A stretch of 64,000 nt of DNA from an uncultured Desulfovibrio sp. (GCF_944324505.1 NZ_CALUWO010000001.1:493395-557394); one strand, 5' to 3'. Shown: positions 1 to 8,134, counted from the first letter of the stretch. Numbers and translations: made by a program. The notes: generated by a model not told the origin, from the letters alone.

Positions 1-2
1 CG

Positions 3-734
3 CTCTGGTACCCCACGGAAGATCCCGGACTTTTCGGCATCCTGCCGCTTATTGTGGCCTCGCTGGCCGTCACGGCCCTGTCCTCGCTGCTGGCGGTACC
101 GCTGGGCGTGCTCACCGCCATCTACCTCAATGAGGTAGCCCCCGCCATGGTGCGCCGCATCGTCAAGCCCTTTGTGGAACTGCTGGCCGCCCTGCCCTCG
201 GTGGTCCTGGGCTTTCTGGGCATGGTGGTACTGGCGCCCTTCCTGCAGGAAACCCTGGGCGCCGCCACGGGCCTCAATCTGCTCAATGCCTCGCTGGTGC
301 TGGCCATCATGAGCGTGCCCACCATCTGTTCCGTTTCCGAGGATGCCCTGCACGCCGTGCCCCGCACCCTGCGCGAAGCCTCGCTGGCCATGGGGGCCAC
401 CCGCTGGCAGACCATCTGCCGGGTCACGGTGCCTGCCGCCCTTTCCGGCATCGGCACGGCCGTCATGCTGGGCATGTCCCGCGCCATAGGGGAAACCATG
501 GTGGTGCTCATGACCGCCGGCGGCGCCGGCATCATTCCCACGTCGCTGCTGGACCCCGTCCGGCCCATGCCGGCTTCCATTGCCGCCGAAATGGCCGAAG
601 CCCCCTTCCGCAGCGACCATTACCATGCCCTTTTCGCCATCGGCATTGTGCTGTTCTTCCTGACGCTGGCCTTCAACGTCATTGCCTCCCGCATTGCCGA
701 AAAGCACCGGCAGGCGGGTTCCTCCAGCCTCTAG
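3..734 (+). CDS. pstC: Phosphate ABC transporter permease PstC (5' end cut by window)
   Basis: Inner-membrane permease of the high-affinity phosphate importer PstSCAB. The reading frame is open from the first bases of the window, so the N-terminus lies upstream. The visible 240 or so residues contain several hydrophobic segments and the MetI-type permease loop (EAA-like motif around REASLAMGATRWQT), which contacts the PstB ATPase. The text GILPLIVASLAVT at the left edge is typical of the PstC core. It is followed 20 bp later by pstA, as in other pst operons. Family assignment is firm; only the true start is unknown. Confidence 0.93.
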   Translation, partial: LWYPTEDPGLFGILPLIVASLAVTALSSLLAVPLGVLTAIYLNEVAPAMVRRIVKPFVELLAALPSVVLGFLGMVVLAPFLQETLGAATGLNLLNASLVLAIMSVPTICSVSEDALHAVPRTLREASLAMGATRWQTICRVTVPAALSGIGTAVMLGMSRAIGETMVVLMTAGGAGIIPTSLLDPVRPMPASIAAEMAEAPFRSDHYHALFAIGIVLFFLTLAFNVIASRIAEKHRQAGSSSL

Positions 735-754
735 ATCGGAATACAGGAGCCGCC

Positions 755-1648
755 ATGTCTTCCCTTTCCCCTGAAAATCTCGCCGTCATGCGGGCATCCG
801 CCCTTCGCCGCCGCCTCACCGAAAAGGCCATGTTCGGCATGCTGCGCCTGGTGGCCGCGGCCAATGTGCTCATTCTGGTGGGCATCTGCGTCTTCCTCGT
901 CGTGCAGGGCCTGCCGGCCCTGTCCTGGGAATTTCTCACCGAGCCTCCCCGCAGGATGATGACCGAGGGCGGCATCCTGCCCTGCATCATGGGCACGGCC
1001 ATCCTGTCCCTGGGGTCCCTGCTGCTGGCCTTTCCGCTGGGCGTGCTCAGCGCCGTCTATCTGCACGAATACGCCGGCAGGTCCCGCCTGGCAGGCTACG
1101 TGCGCCTGGGCGTCAACAATCTGGCGGGCGTGCCCTCCGTGGTTTTCGGCCTCTTCGGCCTGTCCTTCTTTGTCACCTTCTGCGGCTTTGGCGTGTGCAT
1201 TCTTTCCGGGGTGCTGACCCTGGCCGTGCTGACCCTGCCCGTCATCATCAATACGGCAGAGGAAGCCCTGCGCGCCGTGCCCGCCACCTATCGCGAGGCA
1301 TCGCTGGCCCTGGGGGCGGCCCGCTTTCAGACCATTCTGCGGGTTGTGCTGCCCTGCGCCCTGCCGGGCATGCTCACCGGCGCCATCCTGGGGGTGGCGC
1401 GTGCCGCCGGCGAAACCGCGGCCATCATGTTCACGGCGGCCGTCTTTTCCACGCCCAAGACCCCGGACTCGGTATTCAGCGCCGTCATGGCTCTGCCCTA
1501 TCACATGTACGTGCTGGCCACGGCCGGCACGGACATCGAAAAAACCCGCCCCCTGCAGTACGGCACGGGCCTGGTCCTCATTCTGCTGGTGCTGGGCATG
1601 AATCTGGCGGCCATCATCCTGCGGGACAGACTCCAGCGCAGGCACTGA
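755..1648 (+). CDS. pstA: Phosphate ABC transporter permease PstA
   Basis: Second membrane subunit of the PstSCAB phosphate importer, pairing with PstC. The 297-residue protein has about six membrane segments and an EAA loop (REASLALGAARFQT) near residue 175, nearly identical in style to the PstC loop. The start is the ATG preceded by AGGAGCCGCC. The gene is co-transcribed with pstC. No pstB ATPase or phoU follows: the next gene is an unrelated solute-binding protein with its own promoter, so pstB must be upstream of the window or elsewhere. Confidence 0.94.
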   Translation: MSSLSPENLAVMRASALRRRLTEKAMFGMLRLVAAANVLILVGICVFLVVQGLPALSWEFLTEPPRRMMTEGGILPCIMGTAILSLGSLLLAFPLGVLSAVYLHEYAGRSRLAGYVRLGVNNLAGVPSVVFGLFGLSFFVTFCGFGVCILSGVLTLAVLTLPVIINTAEEALRAVPATYREASLALGAARFQTILRVVLPCALPGMLTGAILGVARAAGETAAIMFTAAVFSTPKTPDSVFSAVMALPYHMYVLATAGTDIEKTRPLQYGTGLVLILLVLGMNLAAIILRDRLQRRH

Positions 1649-1703
1649 TCCCGCCACCAGAGGGGAGAAGCCGGGCCTCCTGCGACATCTCCCCGGCAGC
1701 AAC

Positions 1704-1732
1704 AGCCGGCATGTTCCTTCCGCATGCCGGCT
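1704..1732 (+). terminator. Stable hairpin after pstA (weak terminator)
   Basis: A 10-bp perfect stem (AGCCGGCATG / CATGCCGGCT) around a 9-nt loop lies 55 bp after the pstA stop. There is no clear T-run behind it, so it may terminate transcription poorly or protect the 3' end of the pst mRNA. Confidence 0.45.
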
Positions 1733-1874
1733 TCCGTCATTGCCCGTTCCCGCATATTCCGGCCTTCGCTCCTTGACTGGCCATCCGGCTGCCCTTCCGG
1801 CAGATTGCGCAGCCCGACGTGCCCAAACCAGCCGGGATTTTTTATATTTTTCAGTGATTACGGCATTTTTCCCC

Positions 1875-1903
1875 TTGAGATATTGCAGGGACTACCGTAT
1901 CCT
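1875..1903 (+). promoter_or_regulatory. Candidate sigma-70 promoter of the TTT/sulfolactate module
   Basis: TTGAGA (1875-1880) and TATCCT (1898-1903) are separated by exactly 17 bp in an AT-rich stretch about 50 bp upstream of the binding-protein start. The -10 element overlaps the imperfect inverted repeat at 1894-1915, an arrangement suited to repression. Confidence 0.5.
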
Positions 1904-1915
1904 CCGGGGTATGGT
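1894..1915. promoter_or_regulatory. Operator-like imperfect inverted repeat upstream of tctC
   Basis: ACCGTATCC (1894-1902) and GGGTATGGT (1907-1915) form an inverted repeat with 7 of 9 positions matching and a 4-bp spacer. The right arm contains GGTATGGT, the same octamer that builds the perfect palindrome upstream of the SlcC-like gene (5092-5110). It overlaps and follows the proposed -10 box. Likely a binding site for a local repressor not encoded in this window. Confidence 0.45.
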
Positions 1916-1955
1916 TGGTTTGTGACCATGGCTGGCAACAACATTGGAGGTTTCC

Positions 1956-2915
1956 ATGAAGCGTTTCATTTGGCTCGTTGTCTTCCTGTTCCTGATGGGC
2001 GTCTCGGCGGGCGGCAATGCCCTTGCCTATCCCGACAAGCCCGTCAACATGATCATTGCCTTCACGGCCGGTGGTTCCAGTGATGTGCAGGCCCGCATCA
2101 TGCAGAAATACTGGGACAAGTATGCGCCCAAGCCCTGGGTGTTTGTGTACAAGCCCGGTGCTGGCGGCATCATCGGCTTCACCGAAATAGCCAATGCCCG
2201 CAAGGACGGCTACACCATCGGCGGCCTGAACCTGCCGCACATGATCCTGCAGTACTACGGTCAGGATGCCCGCTTTACTTCGGACAGCTTTGACTACATC
2301 TGCCAGGTGGTCAATGACCCGCAGTGCATTGCCGTGCGCAAGGACAGCCCCTTCAAGACCACCCACGAAATCCTGGACTATGCCAGGAAGAATCCCGGCA
2401 AGCTGCGCGTGGGTCTGGTGGGGCCGCTGTCCGGTCATCACCTCATGTACCTGGAAATGCAGCGCAAGCTGCCTGACGTCAAGCTGTCGCCCGTGTTCTA
2501 CAAGGGCGCTGCTGACCAGAATGCCGCCCTGCTCGGCGGGGAAATCGACTTCATTCTGGGCAACATCAATGACGTGATGCGCTCCATCGACGAATTCCGC
2601 ATTCTCAATGTGGCCGCCGAAAAGCGCAACGACTTCCTGCCCAAGGTGCCCACCCTGCGGGAAGACGGCATCGACATCGTGTCTGACATCCGCCGCCTCT
2701 TTGCCGCGCCCAAGGGTGTGGACCCCGCAATCCTCAAGGAACTTCGCGCCATCTTCAAGAAGATCTGTGAAGATCCCGAATACCTGGCCGACATGAAGAA
2801 GGCCGGCCAGCCTGCCGAATACCTGGATGCCGATGCCCTCAAGGCCTATATCGACAAGCAGGACGGCATCATCAAGACCTATCTGCAGGAAGAAGGTCTG
2901 CTGAAGAGAAAGTAG
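1956..2915 (+). CDS. tctC: TTT-family periplasmic substrate-binding protein (TctC/Bug type)
   Basis: Extracytoplasmic binding protein of a tripartite tricarboxylate transporter. The 319-residue protein starts with a signal peptide (MKRFIWLVVFLFLMGVSA, cleavage near ALA-YP) followed by the family-typical segment YPDKPVNMIIAFTAGGSSD, in which the AGG loop binds the carboxylate. The start is the ATG behind TTGGAGGTTTCC; an in-frame ATG 12 bp upstream lacks such spacing. A TctA-TctB fusion follows after 84 bp containing a stem-loop, then two 2-hydroxyacid dehydrogenases. Together they suggest a 2-hydroxyacid such as 3-sulfolactate as ligand; the sequence alone does not prove the substrate. Confidence 0.88.
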   Translation: MKRFIWLVVFLFLMGVSAGGNALAYPDKPVNMIIAFTAGGSSDVQARIMQKYWDKYAPKPWVFVYKPGAGGIIGFTEIANARKDGYTIGGLNLPHMILQYYGQDARFTSDSFDYICQVVNDPQCIAVRKDSPFKTTHEILDYARKNPGKLRVGLVGPLSGHHLMYLEMQRKLPDVKLSPVFYKGAADQNAALLGGEIDFILGNINDVMRSIDEFRILNVAAEKRNDFLPKVPTLREDGIDIVSDIRRLFAAPKGVDPAILKELRAIFKKICEDPEYLADMKKAGQPAEYLDADALKAYIDKQDGIIKTYLQEEGLLKRK

Positions 2916-2940
2916 TCGTACCCTGTATAACAAGAAATAC

Positions 2941-2971
2941 ATGCCGTGCCTTGCAAGAGGCACGGCATTTT
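2941..2971 (+). terminator. Intercistronic stem-loop between tctC and tctA
   Basis: ATGCCGTGCC (2941-2950) pairs perfectly with GGCACGGCAT (2959-2968), followed by a short TTTTC. Such partial terminators or 3'-protecting hairpins commonly let the abundant binding protein be made in excess of the permease. The permease start follows 29 bp after the short T-run. Confidence 0.6.
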
Positions 2972-2999
2972 CACCTGACGACAGACGCTCGAGGCTGCC

Positions 3000-5006
3000 A
3001 TGACTGAATTTCTTGTTCCCTCCCTGCTCAATCTTATAGATCCGTTCAACATTGTTCTCATGCTGCTGGGCCTTACCGGCGGCATCATCATCGGTGCGCT
3101 GCCGGGCCTTTCCGCCACCATGGGCGTGGCCCTCATGGTTCCCGCCACCTTTGTCATGCACCCCACCAGCGGCCTGGTCATGCTGGGGGCCATCTACGCC
3201 GGGGCCATCTATGGCGGCGCCAATTCCGCCATTCTCATCTGCACGCCCGGCACGCCCTCTTCCGTGGCCACCACCTTTGACGGCTGGCCACTGACCCAGA
3301 AGGGGCAGGCGGATGTGGGCCTGTATACCTCGCTACTGTCCTCGGCCTTCGGCGGCATCGTGGGGACCATCTTTCTGCTCTGTCTGGCGGCCTCGCTGGC
3401 CCGCTTTGCTCTGCAGTTCGGCGGACCTGAAAACTTCTGGCTCTGCCTGTTCGGTCTGTCCACCATTGCGGTCATGACGCCGGACAATATGGGCAAGGGC
3501 ATCCTGTCCGGGGCCATCGGTCTGCTGGTTTCCACCATCGGTCTGGACCCCAATACGGGATCGCCCCGCTTCACCTTCGGCACCTATTCCCTCATTCAGG
3601 GGATTTCCGTCATCCCCTGCATGATCGGTCTGTTCTCCTTCTCCCAGGTGCTCTACCTCATCGGCACCAACAAGACCTATATTGCAGAATACAAACCGCA
3701 GAAGGGCAACTTTCTGCGGGTGATCCGCTATCTGGCCAGCAAATGCAAGGTCAATCTGGTACGTTCCTCCATCATCGGCACCGGAGTAGGCATGCTGCCC
3801 GGGGCCGGCGGTGAAATTGCGTCCATCATTTCCTACAACGAGGCCAAGCGCTGGTCCAAGAACCCCGACCAGTACGGCAAGGGCTGCATCGATGGCGTCG
3901 CCGCCTCGGAAAGTGCCAATAATGCCGTCATCGGCGGTTCGCTCATTCCCATGCTGACCCTGGGCATCCCCGGCAGTGCCGTGGCGGCGGTCATCCTGGG
4001 CGCCCTCATGGCCCACGGCATCCAGCCCGGATTCAAGATCTTCACCGCCACCGGCGAGCTGGCCTATACCTTCATTTTCTCCCAGTTTGTCGTCAACCTG
4101 CTCATGATTCCCGTGGGCTTTGTGCTCTGCCGCTGCATGGCCCGCCTGCTCAGCATCCGCCTGACCCTGGTGGCCATTGCCATTGTGGTGCTGGCCTATA
4201 TCGGCGCCTATGCCATCAGCAACAGTCCGCTGGATATCTGGGTGGTTTTTGTCTTCGGCCTTTTCGGCTTCTTTGCCGGCAAGGTGAATCTGGACACGGG
4301 CGCCATGGCCCTGGGCGTCATTCTTGGTCCCATGATCGAGGAAAACCTGGGCAAGTGCTTTGACCTGTCCCGGGCCGTCAGCGGCGGTCTGCCCCAGGTC
4401 ATGCTGGAAGGCAGCATCAACAAGGTCCTCATCCTGGCCCTGTGCCTTTCCCTGCTGACGCCCATCATGCTGCTGCGCAAGAACCGCAAGAATCGCCAAA
4501 AGCTCCTGGCCGAGGGCCGTACACCGGCCGAACCCGCCGGACAGCCCTGGTGGTGCGATCTGCTGGCCGGTCTGGCCTGCATAGGCATTGCCGCGGCCTT
4601 TGGTTTGCAGTACGAAGGGCTTTCCGGCGTCAGCGCCATCTTCCCCGAAGTCCTTACCAGTCTTATCGGCCTCGGTGGTCTGTACTTCGTGATCAAGGGG
4701 CTGCTGCGCCGCAGCCGCAAGGCGGCTGCCCGTGGCGATGACGAACCGGTGGCCTGGAAGGGGGTGGTGCAGATCACCATTGCCGCCCTTGTCTATGCCG
4801 TGCTTATCAACGTGCTGGGCTTCTATTCGGCCACCTGCATCTACATCATCCCCATCACGCTCATTCTCAGCGGCAGAGACAGCAAGCGCCCGCTGCCGGT
4901 ACGCCTGCTCATGGCCGTGCTCTTTGCCGTCATTTTCTGCCTGCTCATCTGGCTGTGCTTCACCAATCTGCTCAATGTGCCTACGCCGGTGGGCCTGCTG
5001 TTCTAG
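3000..5006 (+). CDS. tctA: TTT-family permease, TctA-TctB fusion
   Basis: Membrane component of the tripartite tricarboxylate transporter. Residues 1 to about 500 match the large TctA subunit with roughly 12 membrane segments, including the glycine-rich repeats GALPGLSATMGVALM near residue 33 and GMLPGAGGEIASI near 263. Residues about 510-668 carry a second block of four hydrophobic segments typical of the small TctB subunit, so the two membrane subunits are fused in one 668-residue chain. The ATG is preceded by a modest GAGG. A strong terminator follows at 5054-5084. Confidence 0.9.
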   Translation: MTEFLVPSLLNLIDPFNIVLMLLGLTGGIIIGALPGLSATMGVALMVPATFVMHPTSGLVMLGAIYAGAIYGGANSAILICTPGTPSSVATTFDGWPLTQKGQADVGLYTSLLSSAFGGIVGTIFLLCLAASLARFALQFGGPENFWLCLFGLSTIAVMTPDNMGKGILSGAIGLLVSTIGLDPNTGSPRFTFGTYSLIQGISVIPCMIGLFSFSQVLYLIGTNKTYIAEYKPQKGNFLRVIRYLASKCKVNLVRSSIIGTGVGMLPGAGGEIASIISYNEAKRWSKNPDQYGKGCIDGVAASESANNAVIGGSLIPMLTLGIPGSAVAAVILGALMAHGIQPGFKIFTATGELAYTFIFSQFVVNLLMIPVGFVLCRCMARLLSIRLTLVAIAIVVLAYIGAYAISNSPLDIWVVFVFGLFGFFAGKVNLDTGAMALGVILGPMIEENLGKCFDLSRAVSGGLPQVMLEGSINKVLILALCLSLLTPIMLLRKNRKNRQKLLAEGRTPAEPAGQPWWCDLLAGLACIGIAAAFGLQYEGLSGVSAIFPEVLTSLIGLGGLYFVIKGLLRRSRKAAARGDDEPVAWKGVVQITIAALVYAVLINVLGFYSATCIYIIPITLILSGRDSKRPLPVRLLMAVLFAVIFCLLIWLCFTNLLNVPTPVGLLF

Positions 5007-5053
5007 GGCAGTGCGCCATGCACGGACAACACTGACACGCAGTTTGCCCGCCT

Positions 5054-5084
5054 TCCGGCCGGGACCCTTTCCCGGCCGGATTTT
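5054..5084 (+). terminator. Intrinsic terminator after the TctA-TctB gene
   Basis: TCCGGCCGGGA (5054-5064) and TCCCGGCCGGA (5070-5080) form an 11-bp perfect stem with a 5-nt loop followed by TTTT. It separates the transporter genes from the two dehydrogenase genes, which have their own upstream palindrome. Confidence 0.75.
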
Positions 5085-5091
5085 CGGGTTC

Positions 5092-5110
5092 CGGTATGGT
5101 GACCATACCG
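5092..5110. promoter_or_regulatory. Perfect 19-bp palindrome (operator candidate)
   Basis: CGGTATGGT-G-ACCATACCG is a perfect 9-1-9 palindrome 68 bp upstream of the SlcC-like start and just behind the tctA terminator. The GGTATGGT arm recurs upstream of tctC at 1908-1915. The shape (short odd-spaced palindrome with a central GTGAC-like step) resembles GntR/FadR-type operators; that family assignment is inference. Confidence 0.6.
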
Positions 5111-5177
5111 CCTTCTGATGCCTACGGACCCTTCACAGGTCCGGATCCTTTTTCATACAGCTGTAAAGGAGATTCCC

Positions 5178-6104
5178 ATGACGAAAGTCGTTATTTCCGA
5201 ATTCATGGATGAAGGCGCTGTTACGGAACTGCAAAAGCGCTATTCCGTGGTGTATGATGCCACCCTGGTGGATGACGCCGCCAGACTTGCCGACGAAGTG
5301 AAGGACTGCGACGCCCTCATCGTCCGCAACCGGACGCAGGTCCGGGACGCCCTGCTGGCTGCTGCCGGCAAGCTGCGCGTGGTGGGCCGCCTGGGCGTGG
5401 GCCTTGACAATATCGCCCTGGATCAGTGCAAGGCACGCCAGATCACGGTCATCCCGGCCACGGGCGCCAACAATGTTTCCGTGGCCGAATACGTCATGGC
5501 CGGCCTGCTCATGATGGCCCGCGGCTGCTATACCCGCAGCGCCGAAGTGGCCGGCGGCCTCTGGCCCCGCAACAGCATGATCGGCGGAGAAATTTACGAA
5601 AAGACCCTGGGTATTGTGGGCTTTGGTGGCATTGCCCACGAAGTGGCCCGCCGTGCGCAGGCCTTCGGCATGAAACTCGTGGCCTATGACCCCTTCCTGC
5701 CCGCCGATCATCCGAGCTGGAAGGAATACAACGTCTGCCGCAGCACCCTGGAAGACCTGCTGCCCGTGGCGGATTTCGTGACCCTGCATGTGCCGCTGAC
5801 GCCCGATACCCGCCATCTCATGAGTGCGGAACGCCTGGCCCTCATGAAGAAGGGAGCCTGCATCATCAACAGCTCGCGCGGCGGTGTCATTGACGATGAC
5901 GCCCTGGCCGCCGCCCTGACCAGCGGTCAGCTGGGCGGCGCCATGCTGGACGTGTACGAAAAGGAACCCATGCCCGCCGATACGGCCATCGGCAAGGCGC
6001 CCAACTGCTACATGACGGCCCATATCGGCGGCGTTACCCGCGAATCCAACAAGCGCGTGAGTTCGCTCATCGCACAGAAAGTTATTGAAGCGCTGGAGGC
6101 GTAA
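5178..6104 (+). CDS. slcC: NAD-dependent 2-hydroxyacid dehydrogenase, (S)-sulfolactate dehydrogenase-like
   Basis: D-3-phosphoglycerate dehydrogenase-fold enzyme of 308 residues. Visible are the NAD-binding loop GIVGFGGIAHEVARR near residue 145, the active-site Arg in SSRGGV near 234, Glu in YEKEP near 262 and His in TAHIGG near 282. It lacks the C-terminal ACT domain of SerA. The N-terminal wording (ISEFMDEGAV, RNRTQV) and pairing with a ComC-type gene fit SlcC, which oxidises (S)-sulfolactate to sulfopyruvate. The start is chosen for AAAGGAGATTCCC before the ATG. Another 2-hydroxyacid substrate remains possible. Confidence 0.72.
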   Translation: MTKVVISEFMDEGAVTELQKRYSVVYDATLVDDAARLADEVKDCDALIVRNRTQVRDALLAAAGKLRVVGRLGVGLDNIALDQCKARQITVIPATGANNVSVAEYVMAGLLMMARGCYTRSAEVAGGLWPRNSMIGGEIYEKTLGIVGFGGIAHEVARRAQAFGMKLVAYDPFLPADHPSWKEYNVCRSTLEDLLPVADFVTLHVPLTPDTRHLMSAERLALMKKGACIINSSRGGVIDDDALAAALTSGQLGGAMLDVYEKEPMPADTAIGKAPNCYMTAHIGGVTRESNKRVSSLIAQKVIEALEA

Positions 6105-6105
6105 C

Positions 6106-7098
6106 ATGCATCTGACTGTAGAAAATCTGCGCAAACTGGGTGAGGATGTCTTCCGCAAGGCTGGTGTGCCCGACGCCACCACGCACTGCGTAGTGGATGC
6201 CCTGGTACGGGCGGAACTGGACGGCATGCCCTCGCACGGTTTTTCGCGCATTCCCTTCTATGTGGACCAGGCCCGCACCGGCAAGGTCAAGGCCGATGCC
6301 ACCCCCGTGGTCACCCGCCCCACGCCGGCCACCGTCATGGTGGATGCCGGCTACGGCTATGCCTTCCCTGCCATGGAAAAGGCCCTGCATGCGGCCATGG
6401 AAGAAGCGCAGGACATGGGCATTGCCTTCTTTGGCGTGCATAATTCCCATCACTGCGGCGTGCTGGGCCTCTATGCCGAAGAAGCTGCCCGCAAGGGCTT
6501 TCTGGCCCTGATCTTTTCCAATACGCCGGCGGCCATGGCTCCGTGGAACGGCTGCCGGGCCTCCTTCGGCACCAATCCCATTGCCTTCGGCTGCCCCCGT
6601 GACGGCAAGGACCCCATCGTGGTGGACATGTCCCTGAGCAAGGTGGCCCGCGGCAAGATCATGAACGCCAGACAGCAGGGCAAGCCCATCCCCGAAGGCT
6701 GGGCGCTGGACGCCCAGGGCAAGCCCACCACGGACCCCGAGGCTGCCATGAAGGGCACCATGATCCCCGTGGGCGATGCCAAGGGCGCCGCCCTGGCCAT
6801 GATGGTGGAAATTCTGGCCGCGGCCCTGCCCGGCGCCAACTACGCCTTCCAGGCCAGCTCCTTCTTTACGGCGGACGGTCCGGCCCCGGCCATCGGCCAG
6901 TCGGGCATCCTCATTGCCCCTGCCCGCATCAACGCCGGCTTTGGCGCGCACCTGGAAGAACTGTGCGCCCATATGCTGGGCCAGGACGGCGTGCGCCTGT
7001 CCGGCTCGCGCCGCCTCGCTCTGCGCCAGCAGCACCTGCGCGACGGCATCGACCTGAATGACGCCCTGTACGAAGACCTTGTGAAGCGGGCCGGCTAG
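6106..7098 (+). CDS. comC: Malate/L-lactate dehydrogenase family enzyme, (R)-sulfolactate dehydrogenase-like
   Basis: NAD(P)-dependent oxidoreductase of the LDH2/MDHG2 family (not related to classical MDH). The 330-residue protein shows the family hallmarks SHGFSRIPFY near residue 43 and VHNSHHCGVLGLY near 113. It begins 1 bp after the slcC-like stop, with its ribosome binding site GGAGG inside the end of slcC, so the two are translated together. In known sulfolactate degraders ComC reduces sulfopyruvate to (R)-sulfolactate, the substrate of the lyase SuyAB; with SlcC it racemises sulfolactate. SuyAB is not in this window. Confidence 0.75.
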   Translation: MHLTVENLRKLGEDVFRKAGVPDATTHCVVDALVRAELDGMPSHGFSRIPFYVDQARTGKVKADATPVVTRPTPATVMVDAGYGYAFPAMEKALHAAMEEAQDMGIAFFGVHNSHHCGVLGLYAEEAARKGFLALIFSNTPAAMAPWNGCRASFGTNPIAFGCPRDGKDPIVVDMSLSKVARGKIMNARQQGKPIPEGWALDAQGKPTTDPEAAMKGTMIPVGDAKGAALAMMVEILAAALPGANYAFQASSFFTADGPAPAIGQSGILIAPARINAGFGAHLEELCAHMLGQDGVRLSGSRRLALRQQHLRDGIDLNDALYEDLVKRAG

Positions 7099-7121
7099 CC
7101 TGCTCCCCTGACCTGACGCAT

Positions 7122-7164
7122 GCCGGCACGGCCTCCCGCAGCGGAGACCGTGCCGGCTTTTTTT
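7122..7164 (+). terminator. Strong terminator after comC
   Basis: GCCGGCACGG (7122-7131) pairs with CCGTGCCGGC (7148-7157), with further pairing of CTCC/GGAG inside, followed by seven T residues. It closes the sulfolactate module. Confidence 0.88.
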
Positions 7165-7228
7165 GGGGGGGAACAACCTGCCAGCGTTGCCGTCAGGCCA
7201 AAAACTCCCTTGTGGCAAACAGCAGCAC

Positions 7229-7645
7229 CTACCAGCTCTTGCCCTGCAAGAATCTTTCCCTGAGCTGCAAGCATTTCGGCGCCACAACATCCCATATCCA
7301 GACCCGGTTGCCGTCATCCTCAAAGACCTTGCCGTGACTGTTTCCCGCTTCTGTTTTCATGCTGGCGTAATTTTCCGAAAAGCGTTTCACATACAGGGCG
7401 GGATTGCCGTTCCCATCACATGACACCATGTTGTTCCCATCGGTATTTGCGGAGACGCCCGGCAAGAAGTGTGTACTGTGAAAGCGGGTCATATCTGCCA
7501 CGATATCATTTCCGTCAAAAACTCTGTATTCTTCCTGCTCCTGGCGCAGCAGTTCAAAGTATTGGCAGCTCCCGCTGGCCGCTTCCGCACCGGTCGCGCC
7601 GGGTGAGGTCTGCCGGGAGATTCCGGCGGCTCCGCAGGCCCGCAT
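7229..7645 (-). CDS. Hypothetical protein downstream of the type III chaperone
   Basis: Not recognised. The frame encodes about 138 residues with ordinary amino-acid composition (many N, D, E, Y, F, K), quite unlike the Arg/Ala/Pro-rich shadow frames elsewhere, so it is probably coding. Its 3' part reads as a compact domain (from about FELLRQEQEEYRVFDGND to VWIWDVVAPKCLQLRERF). The start is unclear: the frame is open back to a GTG at 7702, inside the chaperone gene, and neither start has a good ribosome binding site. The 5' end may be eroded. It is the third gene of the effector/chaperone unit and could be an accessory or a remnant. Confidence 0.42.
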   Translation of the reverse strand: MRACGAAGISRQTSPGATGAEAASGSCQYFELLRQEQEEYRVFDGNDIVADMTRFHSTHFLPGVSANTDGNNMVSCDGNGNPALYVKRFSENYASMKTEAGNSHGKVFEDDGNRVWIWDVVAPKCLQLRERFLQGKSW

Positions 7646-7652
7646 CCAGGAA

Positions 7653-8111
7653 TCACACCCAGAGCATGGTTCCGGCAAATGATGCCATGTCGCTTGTATC
7701 ACGCTGCTCTGTCAGGTGTTGTTCCACATCGGCAATCAGGCTGGCCGCCTGTTCCGCAAAGCGTTGCAGGGCATTGCCAAGGCGGGCTGGTGTCAGATCA
7801 GCTTCTGCAAGGCTGACGGAAAACAGCAGTGTCCGTGTGGGGGGATAGAGGCCCAGATGGCCTCCCCCCAGTCTGGCGCCGAACAGGCTAGTTTCCAGCA
7901 GAAATTCGCAGAGACCGGACGAGGCATCGGCGGGCAGCCGTCCCAGGCTGCAATAGAGCACAAGCCGTTGCTCCGCCTCCCTGTACTCAAGCGCGACGGC
8001 AAGACCGCGCACCGTAATTTCGGCCATGCCCGAGGCATTGAGGGAAACAGCGGGCAGTCCGGCGCCGGGCAGGGCCTGGGCAAGAAGGGCATTCACCGTG
8101 GACAAAGACAT
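7653..8111 (-). CDS. CesT/SycE-like type III secretion chaperone
   Basis: Small acidic protein of 152 residues with the pattern of class I type III secretion chaperones. It has an N-terminal helix (MSLSTVNALLAQALPG), a central strand run (LVLYCSLGRLPAD), the conserved leucine-rich segment with LLETSLFGARLGGGHLGLYP near residues 70-90, and a C-terminal amphipathic helix (LGNALQRFAEQAASLIADVEQ). Such chaperones dimerise and keep the secretion domain of a cognate effector unfolded. It starts 23 bp after the stop of the 1519-residue gene, with AGGAA before the ATG, so that protein is the obvious client. The assignment rests on pattern recognition, not a search. Confidence 0.62.
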   Translation of the reverse strand: MSLSTVNALLAQALPGAGLPAVSLNASGMAEITVRGLAVALEYREAEQRLVLYCSLGRLPADASSGLCEFLLETSLFGARLGGGHLGLYPPTRTLLFSVSLAEADLTPARLGNALQRFAEQAASLIADVEQHLTEQRDTSDMASFAGTMLWV

Positions 8112-8134
8112 GGCAGATTCCTGTTGTTGCGGTA

